A stretch of DNA of 64,000 bases, from NCBI RefSeq assembly GCF_004348975.1, contig NZ_SMFP01000007.1, positions 62,001 to 126,000 on the forward strand, given 5' to 3'. The stretch comes from Antarcticimicrobium sediminis. Lineage in GTDB: Bacteria; Pseudomonadota; Alphaproteobacteria; Rhodobacterales; Rhodobacteraceae. The first letter of the stretch is position 1. Each line of letters starts with the position of its first letter. This document shows, in pieces, positions 1 to 8,086 of the stretch. The notes below the pieces were generated by a model. That model was not told the DNA's origin and ran no database searches. It saw nothing but the letters and a program-made list of their open reading frames with translations. Position numbers and translations under genes: made by a program.

Positions 1-2
1 CC

Positions 3-800
3 GCTGAATTCGACGACAAGATCGGCGTCACCGGCGTTGTTCTGACCCGGATGGACGGCGACGGACGCGGTGGCGCCGCGCTGTCGATGCGCGCCGTGAC
101 CGGCAAGCCGATCCGCTTTGTCGGTTTGGGCGAAAAGACCGATGCGCTGGAAACCTTTGAGCCCGACCGGATCGCCGGTCGTATCCTTGGCATGGGCGAC
201 ATCGTCGCGCTGGTCGAGAAGGCGCAGGAAACCATCGAGGCCGAACAGGCCGAAAAGATGATGCGCCGCATGGTCAAGGGTCAGTTCAACATGAACGACC
301 TGAAGATGCAGCTGGAACAGATGCTCAAGATGGGCGGCATGGAAGGCATGATGTCGATGATGCCCGGCATGGGCAAAATGGCGAAACAGGTCGAAGAGGC
401 CGGTTTCGACGACAAGATCATCCGCCGCCAGATCGCTCTGGTGCAATCGATGACCAAAAAGGAACGCGCCAACCCCAAGCTGTTGCAGGCCAGCCGCAAG
501 AAACGGATCGCCAAGGGCGCCGGGCTTGATGTGAGCGATCTGAACAAGCTTCTCAAGATGCACCGCCAGATGGGCGACATGATGAAGAAGATGGGCAAGA
601 TGGGCAAAGGCAAGATGCTGAAACAGGCCATGAAGGGCATGTTCGGCAAGGGTGGCCTGCCCGAAGACATGGCCGCCGGCATGGACCCCAAGGCCTTGGA
701 ACAGGCGGCGCGCCAGATGGGCGGCGGCGGCGGGCTTCCCGGCCTCGGCGGCGGCATGGGTCTGCCCTCCGGGCTGAGCGGGTTCGGGAAGAAGAAGTGA
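3..800 (+). CDS. ffh: Signal recognition particle protein Ffh (5' end outside window)
   Basis: GTPase subunit of the signal recognition particle, which binds signal sequences of nascent inner-membrane proteins and docks with FtsY. Only the C-terminal 265 codons are present; the reading frame is open from base 3, so the start lies upstream of the window. Visible are the end of the G domain (TRMDGDGRGG, the G4/guanine-specificity region, then GEKTDALETF) and the methionine-rich M domain with many Met-Gly-Met runs and a Gly/Met-rich tail. The family is normally about 450-500 aa. The stop overlaps the next start by one base, so the acetyltransferase genes that follow are probably co-transcribed. 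Confidence 0.97.
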   Translation, partial: AEFDDKIGVTGVVLTRMDGDGRGGAALSMRAVTGKPIRFVGLGEKTDALETFEPDRIAGRILGMGDIVALVEKAQETIEAEQAEKMMRRMVKGQFNMNDLKMQLEQMLKMGGMEGMMSMMPGMGKMAKQVEEAGFDDKIIRRQIALVQSMTKKERANPKLLQASRKKRIAKGAGLDVSDLNKLLKMHRQMGDMMKKMGKMGKGKMLKQAMKGMFGKGGLPEDMAAGMDPKALEQAARQMGGGGGLPGLGGGMGLPSGLSGFGKKK

Positions 801-1348
801 TGACAGCGCTTGCCATCCCCACGCTTGAGACCGAACGGCTGATCCTGCGCGCCCCGGGTCCGCAGGATTTCGGCCCCTTCGCCGCTTTCTATGCCAGCCC
901 GCGCGCCGATTTCGTCGGCGGCCCGCTGAACGCCGAGGGCAGCTGGCGCATGCTGGCGATGGAAATCGGGCATTGGACGCTCAAGGGCTTTGGCCGCTGG
1001 ACCGTGACCGCAAAGGACAGCGACGCGGCCATCGGCATGGTCGGGCTGTTCGAACCGGAAGGCTGGCCCGAACCGGAAATCGGTTGGGATCTGTTCAACG
1101 GGCACGAGGGCAAAGGCTATGCCACCGAGGCTGGCGGTGCCGCGCGCGCCTATGCCTATGACGTGCTGGGCTGGCAAACCGCGATCAGCCTGGTGAAACC
1201 GGCCAATACCGGCTCGGCCCGCGTGGCCGCCCGGTTGGGTGCGCACCATGACGGTGATTTCACCCATGAACGCCACGGGTTTATGCAGATCTGGCGCCAC
1301 CCGGCCCCCGGCGACCTTTCCGATGGCGGGATGGAAGCCTACGCATGA
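800..1348 (+). CDS. GNAT N-acetyltransferase, RimJ/RimL type (copy 1 of 3)
   Basis: Predicted acetyl-CoA-dependent N-acetyltransferase of 182 aa. It opens with the typical ETERLILR strand and carries the acetyl-CoA loop region EGKGYATEA near residue 105. A GTG at 797 is in frame, but the ATG at 800 overlaps the ffh stop (TGATG) and is preferred. It is paralogous to the next two genes, sharing the IGHW..GFG and EGWPEPEIGWDLF segments. The substrate is unknown. The position after ffh and before ribosomal protein genes could suggest protein acetylation, but nothing in the sequence fixes this. Confidence 0.88.
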   Translation: MTALAIPTLETERLILRAPGPQDFGPFAAFYASPRADFVGGPLNAEGSWRMLAMEIGHWTLKGFGRWTVTAKDSDAAIGMVGLFEPEGWPEPEIGWDLFNGHEGKGYATEAGGAARAYAYDVLGWQTAISLVKPANTGSARVAARLGAHHDGDFTHERHGFMQIWRHPAPGDLSDGGMEAYA

Positions 1349-1896
1349 GCGCGCTCACCCTTCATATCCCCACCGTGGAGACCGGGCGGTTGATCCTGCG
1401 CGGCCCCGAGGCGCGCGACTTCGACGCGCTCGCCGCGTTCTTTGCCGACGAGGGCCGCAGCTGGGGCTTTGGCGGGCCGAAAACCCGCAACGAGGCTTGG
1501 CGCTGGTTCGCTGGCAATATCGGTCACTGGGCGCTGCACGGCTATGGCTTCTGGACGGTTGAAACCCGCGAGGGCGGCCAGATCATCGGGATCGTCGGCC
1601 TGTGGAACCCCGAAGGCTGGCCCGAGCCGGAACTGGGCTGGGTGATGTTCGAGGGCAGTGAGGGCAAAGGCTATGCCTATGAGGCGGCGCAGGCCGCGCG
1701 CGCGCATGCCTATGGGTCCATGGGCTTTACCACGCTAACCAGCAACATCTTTCCGGGCAACGCGCGCTCTGTCGCGCTGGCCGAACGGCTGGGTGCCCGA
1801 TACGAACGCGACTACACCAACGTCACCGATGAGACCGAGATGGCCTATCGCCACCCCGGCCCCGAGGCGCTGGCCAAGGCGGAGGGCGCGGCATGA
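1345..1896 (+). CDS. GNAT N-acetyltransferase, RimJ/RimL type (copy 2 of 3)
   Basis: A 183-aa paralogue of the preceding acetyltransferase. It shows ETGRLILRGPEARDF at the N-terminus, the shared EGWPEPELGWVMF block, and the acetyl-CoA loop EGKGYAYEAA. Start ATG 1345 overlaps the upstream stop by 4 bases (ATGA), and its own stop overlaps the next start the same way, so the three genes look translationally coupled. Substrate unknown; the family includes ribosomal-protein N-terminal acetyltransferases as well as small-molecule enzymes. Confidence 0.88.
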   Translation: MSALTLHIPTVETGRLILRGPEARDFDALAAFFADEGRSWGFGGPKTRNEAWRWFAGNIGHWALHGYGFWTVETREGGQIIGIVGLWNPEGWPEPELGWVMFEGSEGKGYAYEAAQAARAHAYGSMGFTTLTSNIFPGNARSVALAERLGARYERDYTNVTDETEMAYRHPGPEALAKAEGAA

Positions 1897-2504
1897 CCGA
1901 TCTTGCCCCTTCCATCCCGGTGATCGAAACCAAACGCCTGATCCTGCGCGGCCCCGAGGCCGAGGATTACCCGGATTTCAAGAGCACCTTCACCAGCTAT
2001 CGCGCGCGGTTCATGGGCGGCCCGCTGAACCCCTATGAGTCCTGGATGCTCTATGCCGCCGAGATCGGCCATTGGCAGATTCGCGGCTATGGCATGTGGA
2101 TGATCCACGACAAGGCGAGCGACGAGACCTATGGCATGGCCGGCGGCTGGAAACCGGCGATGTGGCCCGAGGCTGAAATCGCCTGGGTGATCTGGCCCGA
2201 CAGGGCTGGCAAGGGCTTTGCGCTGGAGGCGACCCATGCGGTGCGCCGGTTCCTGTACCAGCAAAAGGGCTGGACCACCGCCGTCAGCTATATCGACCCC
2301 ATGAATCTCGACTCGATCCGGCTCGCCGAGCGGCTTGGCGCGGTCAAGGACAGTGACGCGCAGTCCGTTGATGGCAGTGACGCCGTCTATCGCCACCCCG
2401 CGCCGGCGAAACTTGACGGCAGCCAGTTGGCGCATGGGATCGAGATGGAGATCGGCCACTATGCCGACCCGAAGTTCAAACCGGAAGGGTGGGCCATTGA
2501 CTGA
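1893..2504 (+). CDS. GNAT N-acetyltransferase, RimJ/RimL type (copy 3 of 3)
   Basis: Third tandem paralogue, 203 aa and slightly longer at the C-terminus than the first two. Conserved pieces are ETKRLILRGPEAEDY, EIGHWQIRGYGMW and the acetyl-CoA loop region AGKGFALEA. The equivalent of the EGWPEPE block is divergent here (WKPAMWPEAEIAW), so it has drifted furthest. It overlaps the previous stop by 4 bases. The following chorismate mutase starts 31 bases downstream. Confidence 0.87.
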   Translation: MTDLAPSIPVIETKRLILRGPEAEDYPDFKSTFTSYRARFMGGPLNPYESWMLYAAEIGHWQIRGYGMWMIHDKASDETYGMAGGWKPAMWPEAEIAWVIWPDRAGKGFALEATHAVRRFLYQQKGWTTAVSYIDPMNLDSIRLAERLGAVKDSDAQSVDGSDAVYRHPAPAKLDGSQLAHGIEMEIGHYADPKFKPEGWAID

Positions 2505-2535
2505 TCCCCATCGCCCCGCAGAAGGACCCCGGCCC

Positions 2536-2832
2536 ATGACCGATGACGCCGCCCGCGCCGCAGCACTCCTGATGGAACATCGCGAAAGCATCGACCGTCT
2601 TGACGCGATCCTCGTCTATACTCTGGGCGAGCGGTTCAAGCACACACAGGCTGTCGGGAAACTGAAAGCCGAACACGACCTTCCCCCGTCCGATCCTGCC
2701 CGCGAAGCAACCCAGATCGAACGGCTTGAAGACCTTGCGAAACAGGCCCATCTGGACCCTGAATTTGCCAAGGCATTCCTGAACTTCATCATTGATGAAG
2801 TCATCCGCCACCACAAGAAACACCAAGAATGA
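2536..2832 (+). CDS. Chorismate mutase, AroQ type
   Basis: Short monofunctional chorismate mutase (98 aa, usual AroQ size) converting chorismate to prephenate for Phe/Tyr biosynthesis. The AroQ helical pattern is visible: R..IDRLDAILVYTLGERF with the catalytic-helix arginine, then A.GKLKAEH..PPSDPAREATQIERL, and the terminal helix FLNFIIDEVIRHHKK. A longer in-frame extension upstream overlaps the acetyltransferase; ATG 2536 fits the family's N-terminus. Placement next to rpsP is familiar from related alphaproteobacteria. Confidence 0.9.
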   Translation: MTDDAARAAALLMEHRESIDRLDAILVYTLGERFKHTQAVGKLKAEHDLPPSDPAREATQIERLEDLAKQAHLDPEFAKAFLNFIIDEVIRHHKKHQE

Positions 2833-2889
2833 CCCTCTGAATCAGCCAACACCAAGACTGACCCCAGAGGTCGAGAAACACCCGAAATA

Positions 2890-2906
2890 ACCGGGACTTT
2901 CCCGGT
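2890..2906 (+). promoter_or_regulatory. Hairpin in the rpsP leader
   Basis: A perfect 7-bp stem (ACCGGGA / TCCCGGT) with a 3-base CTT loop lies 12 bases upstream of the rpsP Shine-Dalgarno AAAGGAG (2918-2924). No U-run follows, so a simple terminator is unlikely; it may be a processing or attenuation structure. Confidence 0.45.
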
Positions 2907-2931
2907 CAACGCCATCAAAGGAGAATCCACC

Positions 2932-3297
2932 ATGGCAATGAAAATCAGACTGGCCCGCGGCGGCTCGAAAAAACGTCCCTTTTACCGCATCGTGGCCTCC
3001 GACAGCCGCATGCCGCGCGATGGCCGTTTCATCGAAAAGCTGGGCACCTATAACCCGCTGCTGCCCAAAGACAGCGAAGAGCGCGTGAAAATGGACGTCG
3101 ACGCCGTCAAAGCATGGCTCGACAAGGGCGCCCAGCCCACCGACCGCGTTGCCCGCATGCTGGAAGCTGCCGGCATCATCGAGAAGAAAACCCGCAGCAA
3201 CCCCAACAAGGGCGAGCCGGGAACCAAAGCCAAGGAACGCGCCGAGCAGAAAGCCGCCAAGGCCGCCGAAGCTGCCGAGGCTCCGGCCGAGGACTAA
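2932..3297 (+). CDS. rpsP: 30S ribosomal protein S16
   Basis: Primary-binding protein of the 30S subunit needed for assembly. The 121-aa product starts [21 protein letters not shown], has the S16 core [21 protein letters not shown], and a Lys/Ala/Glu-rich tail typical of alphaproteobacterial S16. ATG 2932 has a strong AAAGGAG ribosome binding site. It opens the canonical rpsP-rimM-trmD-rplS order, here interrupted by bluB and two sulfotransferase-like genes. Confidence 0.98.
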   Translation: MAMKIRLARGGSKKRPFYRIVASDSRMPRDGRFIEKLGTYNPLLPKDSEERVKMDVDAVKAWLDKGAQPTDRVARMLEAAGIIEKKTRSNPNKGEPGTKAKERAEQKAAKAAEAAEAPAED

Positions 3298-3300
3298 GTC

Positions 3301-3942
3301 GTGCCCCTGCGGGACACAGCGTTTTCCACTGAGTTTCGCAGCCAGCTCGATCTGCTGATGCGGCTCCGGCGCGATGTGCGCCGGTTCCGCAGCGATCCGG
3401 TGGACGAGGCGGCGCTGGCGCGCTGCCTCGCCACCTTTGCTCTGGCCCCCTCGGTGGGGCTGAGCCAACCCTGGCGCATCCTGCGCATCGAAACCGATGC
3501 CGCCCGCGATGCTGCCCTGAAGAATTTCCAAGACAGCAACACCGACGCGCTGGCCGGCTATTCCGGCGCGCGGGCCAAGCTCTATAGCCAGCTGAAACTT
3601 TCCGGCATGCAAGAGGCACCGGTGCAACTGGCGATTTATTGCGACGATGATACCACCCAGGGCCACGGGTTGGGGGCGCACTCCATGCCCGAGATGCGCC
3701 GCTATTCGGTGGCCTGCGCCATCACCCTGTTCTGGTTGCGCCTTCGCGCCGAGGGGCTGGGTCTGGGCTGGGTGTCGGTTCTTGACCCGGCGCGGCTGAA
3801 CCGTGACCTCGAGGTGCCACAAGGCTGGCATCTGATCGGATATTTTTGCCTAGGACACCCGGAAGCTGTATCAGAAACCCCTGAACTGGAACAAAAGGGA
3901 TGGGAGCGCCGACGCGCCGCCCTGCCCATTGAAATCCGCTGA
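3301..3942 (+). CDS. bluB: 5,6-dimethylbenzimidazole synthase BluB
   Basis: Flavin-destroying enzyme of the nitroreductase fold that fragments reduced FMN with oxygen to make 5,6-dimethylbenzimidazole, the lower ligand of cobalamin. BluB-specific segments are RRDVRRFRSDPV near residue 24, LAPSVGLSQPWRI near 50, GYSGARAKLYSQLKLSGMQEAP near 87, GLGLGWVSVLDP, and the terminal PELEQKGWERR. Length 213 aa is close to the family norm. Start GTG 3301 follows the rpsP stop by 3 bases, with GAGG upstream. Generic nitroreductase is the alternative, but the BluB signatures are clear. Confidence 0.9.
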   Translation: MPLRDTAFSTEFRSQLDLLMRLRRDVRRFRSDPVDEAALARCLATFALAPSVGLSQPWRILRIETDAARDAALKNFQDSNTDALAGYSGARAKLYSQLKLSGMQEAPVQLAIYCDDDTTQGHGLGAHSMPEMRRYSVACAITLFWLRLRAEGLGLGWVSVLDPARLNRDLEVPQGWHLIGYFCLGHPEAVSETPELEQKGWERRRAALPIEIR

Positions 3943-3948
3943 GGCCCC

Positions 3949-4467
3949 ATGACGAATTCACCTGTTGATACCCTGGTCTGTGTCGGCGCCATCGGCGGTG
4001 CCTTTGGCGTGCGCGGCGAGCTGCGGCTCAAAAGCTTTTGCGCGGTGCCCGAGGACATCGAGGGTTATGCCCCGCTCAGCACCGAGGACGGCACGCGCAG
4101 CTTTACCGTGCGACTGACCGGGCGCACCACGAACGGGCTGACCGCGCGCCTTGGCGGGGTGGACAGCAAGGAAGCGGCCGACGCGCTGCGCGGGATGCGC
4201 CTGTTTGCGCCGCGCGAGCGGCTGCCCGCCCTGCCAGACGACGAATATTATCACGCCGACCTGATCGGCGTGGAGGTGTTGGACACCGGCGGCACGGTGC
4301 TGGGCCATGTCAAATCGGTGCAGAACCATGGCGCCAGCGACCTGTTGGAGATCGCCGCCCCGGGGACGAACTCCACCGTGCTGCTGCCCTTTACCCGCGA
4401 GGCAGTCCCCACCGTCGATTTGGAGGCCGGACGCATCATCGCTGACCCGCCCGACGGGCTGTTCTGA
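3949..4467 (+). CDS. rimM: Ribosome maturation factor RimM
   Basis: 16S rRNA processing factor that binds S19 and helps mature the 30S head. The 172-aa product has the N-terminal RimM barrel ([19 protein letters not shown]) and the C-terminal PRC-type barrel beginning near [11 protein letters not shown] and ending [13 protein letters not shown]...IIADPPDGL. It starts 7 bases after bluB. Standard length and standard operon partner of rpsP and trmD. Confidence 0.96.
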   Translation: MTNSPVDTLVCVGAIGGAFGVRGELRLKSFCAVPEDIEGYAPLSTEDGTRSFTVRLTGRTTNGLTARLGGVDSKEAADALRGMRLFAPRERLPALPDDEYYHADLIGVEVLDTGGTVLGHVKSVQNHGASDLLEIAAPGTNSTVLLPFTREAVPTVDLEAGRIIADPPDGLF

Positions 4468-4519
4468 TGATCGCCCGCCCCGGTCGCGCAGGCTTTGCGC
4501 CAGCTTGGGGGGCCGGGCG

Positions 4520-5299
4520 GTGCGGGTGATCCTGCATGCCGGGTTCCACAAGACCGGGACCACGACACTGCAACGCGCGCTGCACCACAATCGCCGCGCC
4601 CTCGCCGCGCATCTGCGGCTTGTCCCCCGTGATCGGATGATGCCCGCCGGGCGCAGTGCGCGGGCGTGGTCCGCCAGCCGCGATCCGCTCGACATGGCGC
4701 TGTTTCACTATGAGCTGGCCGAGGTGATGGCCGGTTGGGACAGCACCGACCCGCGCCCTCTGGTGACCTCGGCCGAGGATTTGTGCGGCAACATGCCGGG
4801 CCGGCACGGGGTCGAAACCTATGCCGCAGCCGCGCCGCTGATGGCAGCGATTGTCGAGACGCTGGCCGAGCTGCACCCCAAGGCGCAGCCGGAGTTCTTT
4901 TTCTCCACCCGCGCACCACAGGCTTGGCTGGCCAGCGTTCATGCCCAGCATCTGCGCGCCATGCGTATGACCTTGAGCGCAGAGGACTTTGCCCAGAAAT
5001 TTCGCAGCGCCGCCGATCTGGACGCCGTGGTCGATGAGATCGCCCGCTCCGTAGCCCCCTGCCCGGTCCACCGCGCGGCATTGGAGCAAAGCGCCGCCCG
5101 TCCTTTGGGGCCGCTCGCCCCGCTGCTCGACCTGCTGGAGCTGCCGGAGAACCTGCGCGCAACGCTGGAGCCGCAGCCGCCGGCCAATACCGCACCGCCG
5201 CCCGATTGCACCGCCGAATTGCTGCGGCTCAACCGCAGCAACATGGACGCGGAGGCGCTTGCGGCCGCGAAACGCGCGCTTTTGGCCGGGGCGGGCTGA
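4520..5299 (+). CDS. Sulfotransferase-like P-loop protein (copy 1)
   Basis: Predicted sulfotransferase-fold protein of 259 aa. The N-terminal ILHAGFHKTGTTTLQ matches the 5'-phosphosulfate (PAPS) binding loop of the family, and FSTRAPQAWLASV resembles the 3'-phosphate-binding R...S segment. GTG 4520 is chosen because the P-loop strand begins there and GGGG precedes it; extending further upstream overlaps rimM in another frame. The next gene is a diverged paralogue, overlapping by one base. The acceptor substrate is unknown. Confidence 0.72.
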   Translation: MRVILHAGFHKTGTTTLQRALHHNRRALAAHLRLVPRDRMMPAGRSARAWSASRDPLDMALFHYELAEVMAGWDSTDPRPLVTSAEDLCGNMPGRHGVETYAAAAPLMAAIVETLAELHPKAQPEFFFSTRAPQAWLASVHAQHLRAMRMTLSAEDFAQKFRSAADLDAVVDEIARSVAPCPVHRAALEQSAARPLGPLAPLLDLLELPENLRATLEPQPPANTAPPPDCTAELLRLNRSNMDAEALAAAKRALLAGAG

Positions 5300-6096
5300 T
5301 GCCGCGCGCAATCATCATCCACCCCGGCTTTCACAAAACCGGCACCTCGAGCCTGCAACAGGTGCTGCGACGCAACCGCTCGGCGCTGAAAGGGCAGGTG
5401 CGGATCGTGTTGCGCGGCGAAATGCGCGATCTGGTGCATGCGGCACGGGGCTTTTCCACTTGGCGCGATCCGTTCACGCTGGACAAGTTCGCGCGCCGGT
5501 TCCGCGCCCTGCTGGAGCAGCTCGGGCCGATGCCCAAACGGGTGCTGTGCCTGTCCAGCGAAGAGCTTGCGGGCCATATGCCGGGGCGCGAGGGGATACT
5601 GGACTATTCCGCAGCCCCGGTGCTGGCCACGGAAATGGAGCGCATCGCTGCCGAGATCTATCCAGAGACCCCGCTTTCTGTCTGCGTGACCCTGCGCCGC
5701 CCCGAAAGCTGGCTGCGCAGCGCCTATTGGGAACATGTCAAAGCCTCGTCCATGACCAAGGAATGGAACGATTTCGCCGCCTCCACCGGCCCCGGCGCCG
5801 ATCTGGCGGCGGCGGCCGATGCCATGGCGGCGGCGCTGTCGAGCCCCGTTCACCCTGTCTGGCTGGAGGCCTGCGCCGAACTGCCGCTGGGCCCGGCCGG
5901 GCCGCTGCTGGATCTGTGCGGCATTCCGGCAGAGGTACAGCGCAAGCTTGTGCCGGTGCCGCCCGCCAACACCCGCGCCGATGACGCAGTTCTGCTTGCA
6001 CTTCTGGCGGCGAACCGCGATTACACCGACCGCGACGCGCGCGCAGCCGCAAAACAGGCAATCCTCAAGGCCGCGCAGGAGACATCCCGTGACTGA
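5299..6096 (+). CDS. Sulfotransferase-like P-loop protein (copy 2)
   Basis: A 265-aa paralogue of the preceding gene with HPGFHKTGTSSLQ as PAPS-binding loop, a shared GHMPGREG / GNMPGRHG segment, TLRRPESWLRSAY as the putative 3'-phosphate-binding segment, and the shared tail LGPAGPLLDLCGIP...PPAN. ATG 5299 overlaps the previous stop (TGATG); the gene overlaps the trmD start by 8 bases. Function in the rimM-trmD operon is unexplained. Confidence 0.73.
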   Translation: MPRAIIIHPGFHKTGTSSLQQVLRRNRSALKGQVRIVLRGEMRDLVHAARGFSTWRDPFTLDKFARRFRALLEQLGPMPKRVLCLSSEELAGHMPGREGILDYSAAPVLATEMERIAAEIYPETPLSVCVTLRRPESWLRSAYWEHVKASSMTKEWNDFAASTGPGADLAAAADAMAAALSSPVHPVWLEACAELPLGPAGPLLDLCGIPAEVQRKLVPVPPANTRADDAVLLALLAANRDYTDRDARAAAKQAILKAAQETSRD

Positions 6097-6901
6097 CACC
6101 CCCGACCGCCCCGCCCGATCGCTGGGCCGCAAGACCATCCGCCCCTCGCTGACCCCGCGCGAGCTGATCACCCCCGCACCTGATCTTTTTGGGGTGTGGA
6201 AAGCCAAGGTGATCACGCTGTTCCCGACTGCCTTTCCCGGTGTGCTGGGCGAAAGCCTGACCGGCAAGGCGCTGCAAGAGGGGCTGTGGCAGTTGGAAAC
6301 GCTGGACCTGCGCCGGTTCGGCATCGGCAAACATCGCAATGTCGACGACACGCCGGCGGGCGGCGGTGCCGGTATGGTGCTGCGGACCGATGTGCTGGGT
6401 CCGGCGATCGAACAGGCGATGGCGGACACCGCGCCGAACTGGCCGCTGATCTATCTCTCGCCACGCGGGCGGCCGATGGACCAGTCGCTGATGCGCGATC
6501 TGGCCCGCGCCGATGGCGTGACCCTGATCTGCGGTCGCTTTGAAGGGGTCGATGAGCGGGTGCTGGAGGAATACGGCGTGCAGGAGGTTTCGCTGGGCGA
6601 TTTCGTGATGACCGGCGGTGAGATCGCGGCGCAGGCGCTGATTGATGCCACCGTGCGGCTGCTGCCCGGTGTGCTTGGCAATCAGGCCTCGACCGAAGAG
6701 GAAAGCTTTTCCGCCGGGCTGCTGGAACATCCACAATATACCCGCCCCGCCGAATGGAAGGGCCGCGCAATCCCCGAGGTGTTGATGTCCGGCCACCATG
6801 GAAAAATCGCCGAATGGCGGCGCGAGATGTCGGAACGCATCACGCAAGCCCGGCGGCCGGACCTGTGGCAGGACTATCAACGGGATAAACCCCGGAAATG
6901 A
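6089..6901 (+). CDS. trmD: tRNA (guanine-N1-)-methyltransferase TrmD
   Basis: SAM-dependent SPOUT enzyme that makes m1G37 in tRNAs, preventing +1 frameshifting. The 270-aa product contains VITLFPTAFPGVLGESLTGKAL, DDTPAGGGAGMVLR, LSPRGRPMDQ, the knot motif CGRFEGVDERVLEEY, VSLGDFVMTGGE, and LLPGVLGN. The start is taken as GTG 6089; about 35 residues precede the conserved core, which is longer than in E. coli. Translation is probably coupled to the overlapping upstream gene. Confidence 0.96.
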   Translation: MTDTPDRPARSLGRKTIRPSLTPRELITPAPDLFGVWKAKVITLFPTAFPGVLGESLTGKALQEGLWQLETLDLRRFGIGKHRNVDDTPAGGGAGMVLRTDVLGPAIEQAMADTAPNWPLIYLSPRGRPMDQSLMRDLARADGVTLICGRFEGVDERVLEEYGVQEVSLGDFVMTGGEIAAQALIDATVRLLPGVLGNQASTEEESFSAGLLEHPQYTRPAEWKGRAIPEVLMSGHHGKIAEWRREMSERITQARRPDLWQDYQRDKPRK

Positions 6902-6986
6902 GGCCCCGATCACGCAACCGTTGCAGCCGCGGCTTTCCTGAGGAATAGTCGTTAATGTAGTAGTATCCATTACGGGAGGCCGGGCA

Positions 6987-7325
6987 ATGGCAGGCAAGTT
7001 TGAACTTTTTAAAGACAAGGCAGGCGAATTCCGGTTTCGCCTGAAAGCGGGCAACGGCGAGATCATTCTGGCCAGCGAAGGCTATAAACGTCGGGCCAGT
7101 GCCGAGAACGGTATCGCCTCGGTGCGCAAGAACGCCCCCACCGATGCGCGCTATGAGCGCAAGGAAACCAAATCCGGCAAACACCGGTTCAACCTCAAGG
7201 CCACCAATGGTCAGGTGATCGGCACCAGCGAAAATTATGAGGCCGCATCAAGCCGCGACAACGGCATCGAATCGGTCAAGCGCAACGCCCCCGAGGCCAA
7301 GTTCGCCGATCTGAGCGCCGAGTAA
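6987..7325 (+). CDS. YegP-family protein (DUF1508 tandem repeat)
   Basis: Small protein of 112 aa made of two similar halves: FELFKDKAGEFRFRLKAGNGEIILASEGY and YERKETKSGKHRFNLKATNGQVIGTSENY, each followed by a helix with NGI.SV..NAP. This is the YegP/DUF1508 duplication. The biochemical role of the family is not established. GGGAGG lies 9 bases before ATG 6987. It sits 85 bases downstream of trmD. Confidence 0.88.
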   Translation: MAGKFELFKDKAGEFRFRLKAGNGEIILASEGYKRRASAENGIASVRKNAPTDARYERKETKSGKHRFNLKATNGQVIGTSENYEAASSRDNGIESVKRNAPEAKFADLSAE

Positions 7326-7688
7326 TCACAGCCGCTTCAGGGGCCACATAAGGGTTGGGCCCGAGCCGGGCTTGGGCCGATCTCGGGCCGCTGGAAAGCT
7401 GCGGCGGGGCGCCTTGCATATGTCTTGCAATGTCCCGCCAATCCCCCTAGACAGCGACAGCCTGACCGGAGCGATCCGACTCAGGTGTTTTTGCTGTTTT
7501 TCCGGGGCATGGGCGGGTTCTTCTCCGCCGCCGCCAGAACCGGGACTGCGGGAAACCATACGTAAAGACGACCTGATCTCTGGCGGGCGCCCCGAATTAT
7601 CGGGACAAGCGGACCCGGTGAAGACCGAGAGCTCTGAGGACGCGCAAACCTTCGTGGACCAACCACGAGCAGTTCAGGAGTATATGCG
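7326..7688 (+). other. 363-base gap before rplS (probable rplS leader)
   Basis: No convincing gene. A 108-codon open frame crosses it but overlaps the rplS start in another frame and has no ribosome binding site. Visible structures: a 5-bp hairpin GCCCG-AGC-CGGGC at 7359-7371, a promoter-like TTGCAA-N17-TAGACA at 7425-7453, and a hairpin CCCGA-ATTA-TCGGG at 7591-7604. The length between that promoter and rplS allows a leader of about 230 nt. Confidence 0.5.
7425..7453 (+). promoter_or_regulatory. Candidate sigma-70 promoter for rplS-rpmE
   Basis: TTGCAA at 7425-7430 and TAGACA at 7448-7453 with a 17-base spacer. It is in the only long gap of this block and in the right orientation. Confidence 0.4.
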
Positions 7689-7703
7689 ATGGACCTGATC
7701 GCA
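7685..7703 (+). promoter_or_regulatory. Palindrome enclosing the rplS start codon
   Basis: TGCGAT (7685-7690) and ATCGCA (7698-7703) can pair around a 7-base loop. The AUG at 7689-7691 lies at the end of the left arm, so this could partly hide the start codon in mRNA. Confidence 0.35.
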
Positions 7704-8075
7704 CAGCTGGAGGCGGAACAAGTTGCCGCCTTGGGAAAAGATATTCCCGATTTCAAAGCCGGTGACACGATCCGTGTTGGCTTTAAAGTGACCGAAGGGT
7801 CGCGTACCCGTGTGCAGAACTATGAAGGCGTCTGCATCAGCCGCAAGAACGGCACTGGCATCGCCGGTTCGTTCACCGTGCGCAAGATTTCCTTCGGTGA
7901 AGGCGTGGAGCGTGTGTTCCCGCTGCATTCGACCAACATCGACAGCATCGAAGTTGTCCGCCGCGGCCGTGTTCGCCGCGCCAAACTGTACTATCTGCGC
8001 GCCCGTCGTGGTAAATCGGCCCGTATCGCAGAAGTGTCGAACTACAAGCCGAAATCGGCCGGCGCCGAAGCGTAA
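7689..8075 (+). CDS. rplS: 50S ribosomal protein L19
   Basis: Large-subunit protein at the 30S-50S interface. The 128-aa product has [59 protein letters not shown] and [23 protein letters not shown], all L19 hallmarks. AGGAG at 7676-7680 precedes ATG 7689. It is followed 11 bases later by rpmE. Confidence 0.98.
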   Translation: MDLIAQLEAEQVAALGKDIPDFKAGDTIRVGFKVTEGSRTRVQNYEGVCISRKNGTGIAGSFTVRKISFGEGVERVFPLHSTNIDSIEVVRRGRVRRAKLYYLRARRGKSARIAEVSNYKPKSAGAEA

Positions 8076-8086
8076 GGAGCGGAGCG

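Noticed and set aside
7372-7698. 108-codon frame in the rplS leader
   Set aside because: Overlaps the rplS start in another frame, has no ribosome binding site, and reads as low-quality Cys/Pro-rich sequence.
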